Shown here piece after piece: positions 19,697-31,095 of a stretch of DNA of 64,000 nucleotides (its first letter is position 1; every line of letters starts with the position of its first letter). The stretch is from Microbacterium sp. VKM Ac-2870. GTDB lineage: Bacteria > Actinomycetota > Actinomycetes > Actinomycetales > Microbacteriaceae. The DNA is taken from contig NZ_JADKSH010000001.1 in NCBI RefSeq assembly GCF_015350795.1, positions 372,461 to 436,460 of the forward strand, in the 5' to 3' direction. The position numbers and the translations under genes are program-made. The notes under the pieces are model-generated. The model saw nothing but the letters and a program-made list of their open reading frames with translations. It made no database searches and was not told where the DNA came from.

Positions 19697-20451
19697 GCAC
19701 GCCCGACGAGGAGGCGCGCGGCGCGGCATCCGATCCGCTCACGCCGCCTGCGCCGAGCGCCTCCGAGATCCTGGGCCAGGCGCTGGGCGGCGCGGCGCGG
19801 CGCGCGGGCCTCGACCCCGCCCGCCAATCCCACACCGGGCATGTCGTGTGGGCGGCAATGGGAGGTTGGCGTGGGGTGCTGGAGAGCGTGCTCCCCGGGC
19901 TCGCCTTCGTCGTCCTCTTCACCGTGACGCAGAACCTCGTCCTGTCGCTCGTGATCTCGGTGGGCACCGCGGCGATCTTCACCGTCGTGCGCCTGCTGCA
20001 GCGCTCGCCCGTGAGCGCGGCCCTCGGCGGCCTCATCGCTACGGCCGTCGCCGCCGCGCTCGCGTTGTGGACAGGCCGCGGTCAGGACAACTTCGTCCCC
20101 GGGCTGATCACGAACGCCGCGTACGGCACCGCCTTCCTCGTGTCGGCCGTGATCGGGTGGTCGCTGATCGGACTCGCGGTCGGCTTCCTCATGAACGAAG
20201 GCACCGTCTGGCGCATCGATGCACGAAAGCGCCGCGTGTTCTTCTGGCTCGCGATCGCGTGGGCCGCGCTGTTCTATCTGCGCCTTGCCGTGCAGCTGCC
20301 CTTCTACTTCGCCGATGATGTGACCACTCTCGGCACCCTCAAGCTGGTGATGGGTCTGCCGCTGTTCGCGCCGCTCGTGGCCGTCACCTGGCTGGCCGTG
20401 CGCGCGGTCTATCCGCGCCAGCCGGAGGCGGACGCAGAATCCGAAGCATGA
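19693..20451 (+). CDS. DUF3159 membrane protein
   Basis: 252 aa polytopic protein with about five or six hydrophobic segments, starting GVLESVLPGLAFVVLFTVT and ending LFAPLVAVTWLAVRAVY. The family is conserved downstream of dut and DUF3710 in actinobacteria; no activity is established. Its TGA is 3 bp from a perfect 24-bp palindrome, so it is the last gene of its unit. Confidence 0.85.
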   Translation: MSTPDEEARGAASDPLTPPAPSASEILGQALGGAARRAGLDPARQSHTGHVVWAAMGGWRGVLESVLPGLAFVVLFTVTQNLVLSLVISVGTAAIFTVVRLLQRSPVSAALGGLIATAVAAALALWTGRGQDNFVPGLITNAAYGTAFLVSAVIGWSLIGLAVGFLMNEGTVWRIDARKRRVFFWLAIAWAALFYLRLAVQLPFYFADDVTTLGTLKLVMGLPLFAPLVAVTWLAVRAVYPRQPEADAESEA

Positions 20452-20454
20452 TAG

Positions 20455-20478
20455 ATTTATCTTGATATCAAGATAAAT
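20455..20478. promoter_or_regulatory. Perfect 24-bp AT-rich palindrome upstream of acnA
   Basis: ATTTATCTTGAT (20455-20466) is followed at once by its exact reverse complement (20467-20478). It contains only 4 G/C in 24 bp inside very GC-rich DNA. TAAATT (20474-20479) fits a -10, so a repressor bound here could block acnA transcription. The shape fits a dimeric regulator of MarR or TetR type; the regulator is not identified. The remaining gap to acnA (to 20652) shows nothing else I can name. Confidence 0.75.
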
Positions 20479-20652
20479 TCTTCCGCTCGCGGTTCGCTTC
20501 TGGTGTTCTCCGCGAGTAAGGCCAACCTCACTAGCCCGACATCGCGGCGGCGGGGAAGATGGAGAATCAGGCAACGGCCGTGTATGCCGAACCCTGAGCC
20601 CGCCGACGATTGAGCCCGCGGCCTAAGGAACTCCCAACGAAGGAGAGCAGAC

Positions 20653-23490
<2,838 letters not shown>

Positions 23491-23500
23491 GCGCGCATAT

Positions 23501-23548
23501 AACGCCCCGGCATCGGTCCTCGCAAGGGGACGCGGATGCCGGGGCGTT
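23501..23548 (+). terminator. Terminator hairpin after acnA
   Basis: AACGCCCCGGCATC (23501-23514) pairs perfectly with GATGCCGGGGCGTT (23535-23548), 20-nt loop, just before the dxs -10. Confidence 0.7.
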
Positions 23549-23563
23549 CGCCTGTGCGCGACG

Positions 23564-23569
23564 TAGACT
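23564..23569 (+). promoter_or_regulatory. -10 element of dxs (leaderless)
   Basis: TAGACT, 6 nt before the ATG at 23576. Confidence 0.55.
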
Positions 23570-23575
23570 CGGGGG

Positions 23576-25555
23576 ATGAGTCTGCTCGCATCGATCACCG
23601 GTCCGCGGGACCTGGACTCCCTTTCCGCCGACCAGTTGACGCAGCTCGCCCAGGAGATCCGCGACTTCCTCGTCGAGAACGTCGCTCGCACCGGCGGCCA
23701 CCTCGGACCCAACCTCGGCGTCGTCGAGCTCACGATCGCGCTCCACCGTATCTTCGATTCGCCGAACGATCCGTTTGTCTTCGACACCGGGCACCAGTCG
23801 TACGTCCACAAGCTTCTGACAGGGCGCCAGGACTTCCGCGGGCTGCGCTCGCGCGGCGGGCTCGCCGGGTACCCCCAGCGTTCGGAGAGCGTGCACGACG
23901 TTGTCGAGTCGTCGCACGCGTCGAGTTCGCTCAGCTGGGCCGACGGTATCTCGCGCGCTCTCACCCGCACCGGCCGCAAAGACCACCACGTCGTAGCCGT
24001 CGTCGGTGACGGTGCACTCACGGGCGGGATGACGTGGGAGGCCCTCAACAACATCTCCGACGACAACGACCGCAACCTCGTCATCGTCGTCAACGACAAC
24101 GGTCGCTCGTACGCTCCAACGATCGGCGGAATGGCGCGCTACCTCAACCGGGTGCGCACGACCGAGGGCTACGAGAGCCTCCGCAAGACGTCGGCATCCT
24201 TCTTCCGTCGTCTCGGACCGATGGGCCGCGCGCTGTACCGCGGCGTTCGCGGGGGAACGCACGGATTCCTCTCGCGTTTCTCGAACAACGAGGCGTTGTA
24301 CTCGAACCTCGACATCAAGTATCTCGGCCCCATCGACGGCCACGACCTCACCGCGCTGCAGGAGACACTGCAGCTCGCGAAGGACTACAGCGCACCGGTC
24401 ATCGTGCACGTCATCACGGAGAAGGGACGCGGCTACGAGCCGGCGCGCAACGACGAGGCCGACCAGTTCCACGCCGTCGGGAAGATCGATCCGGTCACCG
24501 GCGAGCCCCTCGGGGCATCGAGTGCTGTGGCCTGGACGGACGCCTTCTCCTCGGCGCTGGTCGACGCCGGCGAACGCCGCGACGATGTCATCGCGGTCAC
24601 CGCCGCGATGCTGCGACCCACGGGATTGCAGCCGTTCGCGCAGCGTTTCCCCGACCGGGTCTACGACGTGGGAATCGCCGAGCAGCACGCTGTCGCTTCG
24701 GCTGCCGGCCTCGCCTTCGGTGGCCTGCATCCCGTCGTCGCGATCTACGCAACGTTCATGAACCGAGCGTTCGACCAGGTGCTGATGGACGTGGCCCTGC
24801 ATCGCGCCGGTGTCACGTTCGTCCTCGACCGGGCGGGAGTCACCGGACCCGACGGTCCCAGTCATCACGGTGTCTGGGACCTCGCGATGCTGCAGCTGGT
24901 TCCCGGCATCCGCATCGCCGTGCCGCGCGACGAAGCACGCCTTCGCGAAGAGTTCGACGAGGCGATCGCGGTGAGTGACGCCCCGACCGTCATCCGGTTC
25001 CCGAAGGGCGCCGTCGCGGCAGATCAGCCGGCGATCCGACGGCTCTCCGACGGCGTCGACGTGCTGTGGCGCGACGGCGCGGAGGACGTACTCCTCGTCG
25101 GAATCGGCCCCATGACGCAGCTCGCCGTCGACGTCGCCGAGCGACTTCGCGCGCAAGGCATCGGCGCGACCGTCGTCGACCCGCGGTGGGTCGTGCCGGT
25201 GCAGCCGTCGATCGTGAAGCTCGCGGCCGCGCATCGGCTCGTGATCACGATCGAAGACGGCATCCGTGTCGGCGGCGTCGGAACCCGCGTACGCCAAGTG
25301 CTGCGCGAAGCCGGGGTGGACACGGCAGTGGATGAGCTCGGCCTGCCGGATGCCTTCATCGACCACGCCACGCGGGAACAGATCCTGGAGGATGCCGGCC
25401 TCAGCGCTGCCAAGATCGCGCAGGACGTGGTGGCACAGGTGCTCGGCACGCGCATCCCGGTGGCCCGCCCCTCGACCGACACCGGCACCATCTGGTCGGT
25501 CGACAACGGCGCCCATCGCTCGGCGCACGTCGACCGCGGCGACGGCCACAGCTGA
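23576..25555 (+). CDS. dxs: 1-Deoxy-D-xylulose-5-phosphate synthase
   Basis: Thiamine-diphosphate enzyme that condenses pyruvate and glyceraldehyde 3-phosphate, the first step of the MEP isoprenoid pathway. 659 aa. The N-terminal domain has GHLGPNLGVVELTIALH and the ThDP motif GDGALTGGMTWEALNN; the central pyrimidine domain has DVGIAEQHAVASAAGLA and FLDRAGVTGPDGPSHHG-like sequence; the C-terminal domain has the usual EDGIRVGGVG. The start lies 6 nt after TAGACT. It appears monocistronic, ending convergent to a TetR gene. Because PLP is made by PdxST in this genome, its product probably feeds mainly isoprenoids. Confidence 0.95.
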   Translation: MSLLASITGPRDLDSLSADQLTQLAQEIRDFLVENVARTGGHLGPNLGVVELTIALHRIFDSPNDPFVFDTGHQSYVHKLLTGRQDFRGLRSRGGLAGYPQRSESVHDVVESSHASSSLSWADGISRALTRTGRKDHHVVAVVGDGALTGGMTWEALNNISDDNDRNLVIVVNDNGRSYAPTIGGMARYLNRVRTTEGYESLRKTSASFFRRLGPMGRALYRGVRGGTHGFLSRFSNNEALYSNLDIKYLGPIDGHDLTALQETLQLAKDYSAPVIVHVITEKGRGYEPARNDEADQFHAVGKIDPVTGEPLGASSAVAWTDAFSSALVDAGERRDDVIAVTAAMLRPTGLQPFAQRFPDRVYDVGIAEQHAVASAAGLAFGGLHPVVAIYATFMNRAFDQVLMDVALHRAGVTFVLDRAGVTGPDGPSHHGVWDLAMLQLVPGIRIAVPRDEARLREEFDEAIAVSDAPTVIRFPKGAVAADQPAIRRLSDGVDVLWRDGAEDVLLVGIGPMTQLAVDVAERLRAQGIGATVVDPRWVVPVQPSIVKLAAAHRLVITIEDGIRVGGVGTRVRQVLREAGVDTAVDELGLPDAFIDHATREQILEDAGLSAAKIAQDVVAQVLGTRIPVARPSTDTGTIWSVDNGAHRSAHVDRGDGHS

Positions 25556-25571
25556 CGATCGGCGGCGTCCA

Positions 25572-26252
25572 TCACCGTCCGGCCTCGGCGATGAGGTCGA
25601 GGATCTCGCGGACGACACCACGCACGAGCGGCACTCGCGCGAGCGGGAGCATCGTGCGCAGGAGCCGAAGCCCGCGCTCCAGCAGCCGGCGCGTGCGCTC
25701 CTGACCCTCGGAACGGTCGTAGACCCAGAACAGCGCGACCAGGAGGTATCCGAGGAACAGAACCGTCGGCAGCGACGCGGCAAGATCGTCCGGCACGCTG
25801 CCCGACTGTGCTCCCCGCACCGCGTCGGCGAAGAGCCCTTCGGTGATCTCACGCGCCGCACTCGACGCGTCGGCGAGGGGGTTGATCTCCGACCGCGGCG
25901 ACATCGCCGCGGACAGGAACTCGGCCGCATGAGCGTGGTACGGCGTCAGCTGGTCGAGGCCTGTGCGATAGACGACGGCCACGCGGTCGACGAGATCGCT
26001 GAGACCCGCCAGGTCAGGCTCCGCTGTATCCCGATGCGACCGCTGCACATCGAGATACAGCTCCTGCACGAGATCGTTCTTGGTCGCGAAGTGGTAGTAC
26101 GCGTTACCGACAGACACGCCCGCTTCCTGCGCGATCAGGCGCATCGTCGTGGCGTCGTAGCCTCGCTCACGGAATGACGCGAGTGCGATGTCACGCAGTC
26201 GCGCACGGGTGCGATCGCTCTTGGTCTCGGCAGACGACTCGGAAGTGAACAT
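25572..26252 (-). CDS. TetR family transcriptional regulator
   Basis: 226 aa. Residues 13-60 are the TetR helix-turn-helix (RTRARLRDIALASFRERGYDATTMRLIAQEAGVSVGNAYYHFATK). The C-terminal ligand/dimer domain has no recognisable ligand signature. The start at 26252 is 6 nt after TATGTT on the minus strand, so the transcript is probably leaderless. ATGTTCGGAACAT, a perfect palindrome around one base, covers the start codon, the spacer and most of the -10, suggesting tight autorepression. It is divergent from pepN by 42 bp and could also affect that gene. Confidence 0.9.
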   Translation of the reverse strand: MFTSESSAETKSDRTRARLRDIALASFRERGYDATTMRLIAQEAGVSVGNAYYHFATKNDLVQELYLDVQRSHRDTAEPDLAGLSDLVDRVAVVYRTGLDQLTPYHAHAAEFLSAAMSPRSEINPLADASSAAREITEGLFADAVRGAQSGSVPDDLAASLPTVLFLGYLLVALFWVYDRSEGQERTRRLLERGLRLLRTMLPLARVPLVRGVVREILDLIAEAGR

Positions 26253-26263
26253 GTTCGGAACAT
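26251..26263. promoter_or_regulatory. Probable TetR autoregulatory operator
   Basis: ATGTTC-G-GAACAT, a perfect 13-bp palindrome covering the TetR gene's start codon and most of its -10 (TATGTT, 26259-26264, minus strand). Binding here would block the promoter directly. Confidence 0.6.
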
Positions 26264-26294
26264 AGCACGGAGGTCGCCGTGACAGCATGGACGG

Positions 26295-28814
26295 ATGAGC
26301 TCCGCCAACCTCACCCGCGAAGAGACGGCGGCCCGCGCCGCCGGCATCCATCTGCAGACCGTCGAGGTCGACCTGGACCTCCGATCGGCCCCGGATGCCG
26401 CAACCCGCACGTTCCCGACGCGCTCCACTTTGGTGTTCACGTCGGACCACGACGAGACCTGGGTCGACTTCATCGGTGAGTCCGTCGAGGAGGTCACCGT
26501 CAACGGTCACGCTCACCCGGTGCAATGGGACGGCGCCCGGGTGCACCTCGCCGGGCTGAACACCGCACCCGACGCGACCAACCTCGTCATGATCAGCGCA
26601 TCTGGACGCTACAGCACCTCCGGTGAAGGCCTGCACCGCTTCCGCGACCCCGTCGACGACGAGACCTATCTGTACACACAGTACGAGCCGGCCGACTGCC
26701 GCCGAGTGTATCCCTGCTTCGAGCAACCCGATATGAAGGCGCGCTGGTCCTTCACCGTCACGGCCCCCGCACGCTGGCAGGTGCTCTCCAACGGCGCAGA
26801 GGTGCAGCGGGAGGACGTCCACGGGGGAGTGCGCGTCGCCTTCTCTGAGACGCTTCCGCTCTCCAGCTACATCACCGCTGTGGCGGCGGGGCCCTATCAC
26901 CGTGTCGACGGCGTGTACGAGCGCGAGGACGGAATGGTCCCCCTCGGCGTGCTCTGCCGGGCTTCTCTGGCAGAGCACCTCGACGCCGAAGAGATCCTCG
27001 GCATCACCGCGCGGGGACTGGCTTTCTTCGAGGATTCCTTCGACTTCGCCTACCCGTGGGGCACGTACGACCAGATCTTCGTGCCGGAGTACAACCTCGG
27101 CGCCATGGAGAATCCGGGCCTCGTCACCTTCACCGAGGCGTACATCTTCCGCGGCGCGTCGACGGGCGCTCAGCACGAAGCGCGCGCCAACACGATCCTG
27201 CACGAGATGGCCCACATGTGGTTCGGCGACCTCGTGACGATGCGCTGGTGGGACGATCTCTGGCTCAAGGAGTCGTTCGCCGACTACATGGGCACCCACG
27301 CGGCCGCCGCCGTCGGCGGCTATCCCGACGCGTGGGTGAGCTTCGCCACCCGCCGCAAGGGCTGGGCCTACACGCAGGATCAGCTGCCGACGACGCATCC
27401 GATCGTGGCCGATATCCCCGACATCGAGGCGGCCAAGCTCAACTTCGACGGCATCACCTACGCGAAGGGCGCCTCGGTGCTCAAGCAGCTCGTCGGTTTC
27501 GTGGGCGAAGAGGTGTTCTTCCGCGGTGCGCAGCGGTACTTCGCCGACCACGCGTACGGCAACACGACGCTGCCCGACCTGCTCGACGCCCTCGAGATCG
27601 CCTCGGGCCGCGACCTGCGCGCCTGGAGCACAGCGTGGCTGCAAACGACCGGCGTCGCGGAGCTGAGCGCGCACCGAGCCTCCGGCGCCGACGGGATCGA
27701 CCTCGTCGTGTCGGACGTTCGACCCGACCGCGTGACTGTCGGGCTGTACGTCGACGCGACAGGCACTCTGGTCCGGAGCGGCGAGGTCGCGTCCGACATC
27801 ACCGGACCCTGCACCACGATCGCCAACGTCCCCCTGGACGACGTCGCGCTGGTGCTCCCCAACGATGACGACCGCACCTACGCGAAGGTGCGCCTCGACC
27901 AGCAGTCGACGGATGCCGTCGCACGCGCGCTCTCCACGATCGGCGACGCGTTGGCGCGCGCGGTGATCTGGGCAGCCCTGTGGAACGCGGTGCGCGACGG
28001 CATCCTGCCCACGGCGCGCTACGTTGCGATCGTGTCGCAGCATGCACCGGCGGAGTCGGATCCCGCCCTGCTGACCGATGCCACGGCGCGTGCGGCGTTC
28101 TCGATCGCGCACTTCGCGGCCGACAGCGACCGCGACACGCTGGCCGCACAGTGGCTGGAGACCGCGTGGAACGCGCTGCAGACCGCGGACGGCGGATCGG
28201 ATGCCCAACTCGTGTGGGCGCGCTCCGTCGGCGCTGCCGCCGCCGTGTGCGACGATCGAGCGACGGAACTGAAGGCTCTCTTGGCGGGGGAAGCGTCCGC
28301 ACCGGTGGGACTCCCGCTCGACCCCGACCTGCGGTGGTCGTGGCTGCTCGCGCTGTCGGCGACGGGGCACGCAGACCTGGCCGACATCGAGCGAGAGCTC
28401 GCCTCCGATCCGACCTCCACGGGGCAGGTCGCGGCCCGGGCGGCGCGAGCCGCCCGGCCCGATGCCGCTGTGCGAGCCGACGCCTGGGCGGCCGCGTGGA
28501 CCGACGAATCGCTCACGAATGAGCACGTGGATGCCACCATCGCCGGCGTCCGCGCCGGTGGTCGTCGCGACCTCATCGAGAGCTTCGACGACGACTACTT
28601 CGCCCGGATTCGTCCGGCGTGGTCGGCGCACTCGATCGAGATCGCTCGTCGGCTCGTGATCGGCCTGTTCCCGGCATCGCCGACCCTCGCCCCCGTCGAC
28701 GACTGGCTGACGGCCAACGCCGACGCGCCCGGTGCGCTGCGCCGGCTCGTCATCGAGCAGCGCGACGGGTTGGCGCGCGATCTACGGGTTCGCGCGGCGC
28801 AGACGTCGAACTGA
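26295..28814 (+). CDS. pepN: Aminopeptidase N (M1 family)
   Basis: Zinc aminopeptidase, 839 aa, the size of actinobacterial cytosolic M1 enzymes. It has the exopeptidase motif GAMENPGLVTF and the zinc site HEMAHMWFGDLVTMRWWDD with the third ligand Glu in LWLKESFADYMG (HExxH-x18-E). The transition-state Tyr lies in the region GITYAKGASVLKQL. The C-terminal ERAP1-like helical domain covers about 520-830. No signal peptide. The ATG lies 6 nt after CAGCAT, a weak -10. It is divergent from the TetR gene and convergent with fadB, with a strong terminator between. Confidence 0.95.
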   Translation: MSSANLTREETAARAAGIHLQTVEVDLDLRSAPDAATRTFPTRSTLVFTSDHDETWVDFIGESVEEVTVNGHAHPVQWDGARVHLAGLNTAPDATNLVMISASGRYSTSGEGLHRFRDPVDDETYLYTQYEPADCRRVYPCFEQPDMKARWSFTVTAPARWQVLSNGAEVQREDVHGGVRVAFSETLPLSSYITAVAAGPYHRVDGVYEREDGMVPLGVLCRASLAEHLDAEEILGITARGLAFFEDSFDFAYPWGTYDQIFVPEYNLGAMENPGLVTFTEAYIFRGASTGAQHEARANTILHEMAHMWFGDLVTMRWWDDLWLKESFADYMGTHAAAAVGGYPDAWVSFATRRKGWAYTQDQLPTTHPIVADIPDIEAAKLNFDGITYAKGASVLKQLVGFVGEEVFFRGAQRYFADHAYGNTTLPDLLDALEIASGRDLRAWSTAWLQTTGVAELSAHRASGADGIDLVVSDVRPDRVTVGLYVDATGTLVRSGEVASDITGPCTTIANVPLDDVALVLPNDDDRTYAKVRLDQQSTDAVARALSTIGDALARAVIWAALWNAVRDGILPTARYVAIVSQHAPAESDPALLTDATARAAFSIAHFAADSDRDTLAAQWLETAWNALQTADGGSDAQLVWARSVGAAAAVCDDRATELKALLAGEASAPVGLPLDPDLRWSWLLALSATGHADLADIERELASDPTSTGQVAARAARAARPDAAVRADAWAAAWTDESLTNEHVDATIAGVRAGGRRDLIESFDDDYFARIRPAWSAHSIEIARRLVIGLFPASPTLAPVDDWLTANADAPGALRRLVIEQRDGLARDLRVRAAQTSN

Positions 28815-28838
28815 CCGCTACGCCGTCACCTCGGTTGT

Positions 28839-28901
28839 CGTCTCCACGTCGGAGACGGAGAACGGAATCGGATGCCGCACCGCGCGGCATCCGATTCCGT
28901 T
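28839..28901. terminator. Bidirectional terminator between pepN and fadB
   Basis: An 18-bp perfect stem: AACGGAATCGGATGCCGC (28861-28878), loop of 5, and its reverse complement (28884-28901). A smaller hairpin precedes it: CGTCTCC (28839-28845) with GGAGACG (28851-28857). Long stems without U-runs are common at convergent ends in this window. Confidence 0.8.
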
Positions 28902-28927
28902 GAGATCATCCGAATCCGGGCCGGCGC

Positions 28928-31084
28928 TCAGGCGTCGACGCCGCGGATGACGGGGTGGTGGAACGTGTCGCCGAACGCGCGCTCGGACGCGCCCTCACGG
29001 TCGAGGTAGGGTGACGCGCCGCCGTCGATGAAGGGCCAGCCGGCGCCCAGAATCAGGCACAGATCGATGTCTTCGACCTCGGGCACCACACCCGCATCGA
29101 GCATCAGCTTGATCTCGGTGGCGAGCCCGTCCTGCACGCGGCGGAGGATCGTGTCCGCAGACGCGGGGCTCGTGCCGACATTGCCCTTGAGCGCCTTCTC
29201 AGCCGCCTTCGTGAAGCCGGTCACGCGCCCGCCTTTGTCCTTCTCGACGACCTCCGACAGCTCGGCGAGCTGGTGGAAGTTCTCGTTCGCGTAGAACCGG
29301 TCGGGGAAGGCGTGCACCATCGTGTCCTGCACGTGCGCGGCGACCTTCCATCCGACGAGGTCGATGAGCTGGAAGGGACCCATCGGTAGACCGAGGGGCG
29401 CGAATGCCCTTTCCACCTCGGCGACCGGCGTGCCGTCGTAGACGGCGCGAGCTGCCTCGCCCATGACCTTGGCCAGCAGACGGTTGACGACGAACCCCGG
29501 CGCGTCCGCCGTGAGGACCGCGTTCTTGCCGAGGCCCTTCGCGACGACGAAGGCCGTCGACAGCGCGGCATCCGTGGTGTGGTGCGTCTTCACGATCTCG
29601 ATCAGCGGCATGACGGCAACCGGGTTGAAGAAGTGGAAGCCGACCAGACGCTCGGGGTGCTCAAGCTTCGAGCCGATCTCCTCGACCGACAGCGACGAGG
29701 TGTTCGTCGCCAGGATCGCGTCATCCGCGACGATCTTCTCGATCTCGCCGAACACCGCCTGCTTCACGCCGACCTCTTCGAAGACGGCCTCGATCACGAA
29801 GTCGCAGTCCGCGTAGAGGCTCTTGTCGGTCGTGCCGGTGACCAGAGCTCGCAACCGGTTGGCGGCGTCGGTGTCGAGCCGGCCCTTCGCTTCGAGCTTG
29901 CCGATCTCCTCGTGGATGTAGGCGACGCCCTTGTCGACGCGCGCCTGATCGAGATCGGTGATGAGAACCGGGACCTGGAGCTTGCGCACGAACAACAGCG
30001 CGAACTGGCTCGCCATCAGTCCTGCGCCGATGATGCCGACCTTGGTGACCTTCTTCGCAAGCGTCTTGTCGGGTGCTCCCACCGGCCGCTTGGCGCGCTT
30101 CTGCACGAGGTCGAAGGCGTACATGGATGCCGCGAACTGATCGCCCGTGACGAGATCCGCCAAGGCCTCGTCTTCGCGGGCGAATCCTTCCGCCTTCGTC
30201 CCGCTCTTCGCCTTGTCGAGCAGTTCGAGCGCCGCGTAGGGCGAGCGGGGAATGGTGCCGATCTTCGACTCGAGCATCCCGCGCGCCATCTTGACGGCGA
30301 TAGGCCACTTGGTCAGTCGCTCGAGTTTGCCCGGCTCGTTCTTGCGCTCGACCTTGACCGCACCGGTGAGCACGCCATCGGCCCACGCGAGCGAGCTCTC
30401 CAGGTAGGTGGCGGCGGGGAAGATCGCGTCGAAGATGCCGTAGTCGAAGGCCTGCTGCGGCTTGAGCATCCGGTTCTGCTTCAGCGGGTTGCTGATGACG
30501 ACCTCGAGTGCGTTCTCGATGCCGATGAGGTTGGGCAAGAGGTACGCGCCGCCCCAGCCCGGGATGATTCCGAGGAACACCTCGGGGAGCGCGATCGCCG
30601 CGGCCGAGGCGTCGACGGTGCGGTACGTCGAATTCAGAGCGATCTCGAGGCCGCCGCCGAGGGCGAGCCCGTTGACGAAAGCGAACGACGGCACCCCGAG
30701 GTCGCCGAGCATGCCGAGCACCTTGTGGCCGAGCTGCGCGATCAGACGCGCGTTGTCTTTGGATCCGACTCGGCTGATGTCGGACAGGTCGGCACCGGCG
30801 GCGAGGATGTACTGCTTGCCGGTGATGCCGATGGCGTGGATCTCGCCGGATGCCGCGCGCGTGGCAAGCGTGGTGAGCGTCGCCGCCAGCTCCGTCAGCG
30901 TGGCGGGGCCCAGAGTGTTCGGACGGGTGTGATCTCGCCCGTTGTCGAGCGTGATCAGCGCCAGCACCTTCCCCGAGGGCAGGGTGATGTCGCGAACACG
31001 CGAGTGTGTGATCACCTCGCCGTCGGTGAGGGCCGTGAGCGGGGAGAAGTCGATCTCGTCGTAATTCACCACAGTGTTCGTCAT
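28928..31084 (-). CDS. fadB: Bifunctional enoyl-CoA hydratase / 3-hydroxyacyl-CoA dehydrogenase
   Basis: Multifunctional beta-oxidation alpha-subunit type enzyme, 718 aa. The N-terminal crotonase domain (about 20-230) has the oxyanion-hole segments GKQYILAAGADLSDI and NGLALGGGLEIAL and the catalytic Glu in LPEVFLGIIPGWGG. The NAD-binding domain starts KVGIIGAGLMASQFALLF near 330. The dehydrogenase catalytic His is in GFHFFNPVAVMPLIEIV, with DAPGFVVNRLLAKVMGEA and the C-terminal helical domain after it. ATG 31084 follows GAGAGG. It lies 11 nt downstream of the thiolase gene, so the two form a fadA-fadB operon. Confidence 0.93.
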   Translation of the reverse strand: MTNTVVNYDEIDFSPLTALTDGEVITHSRVRDITLPSGKVLALITLDNGRDHTRPNTLGPATLTELAATLTTLATRAASGEIHAIGITGKQYILAAGADLSDISRVGSKDNARLIAQLGHKVLGMLGDLGVPSFAFVNGLALGGGLEIALNSTYRTVDASAAAIALPEVFLGIIPGWGGAYLLPNLIGIENALEVVISNPLKQNRMLKPQQAFDYGIFDAIFPAATYLESSLAWADGVLTGAVKVERKNEPGKLERLTKWPIAVKMARGMLESKIGTIPRSPYAALELLDKAKSGTKAEGFAREDEALADLVTGDQFAASMYAFDLVQKRAKRPVGAPDKTLAKKVTKVGIIGAGLMASQFALLFVRKLQVPVLITDLDQARVDKGVAYIHEEIGKLEAKGRLDTDAANRLRALVTGTTDKSLYADCDFVIEAVFEEVGVKQAVFGEIEKIVADDAILATNTSSLSVEEIGSKLEHPERLVGFHFFNPVAVMPLIEIVKTHHTTDAALSTAFVVAKGLGKNAVLTADAPGFVVNRLLAKVMGEAARAVYDGTPVAEVERAFAPLGLPMGPFQLIDLVGWKVAAHVQDTMVHAFPDRFYANENFHQLAELSEVVEKDKGGRVTGFTKAAEKALKGNVGTSPASADTILRRVQDGLATEIKLMLDAGVVPEVEDIDLCLILGAGWPFIDGGASPYLDREGASERAFGDTFHHPVIRGVDA

Positions 31085-31095
31085 GTGCAGACCTC

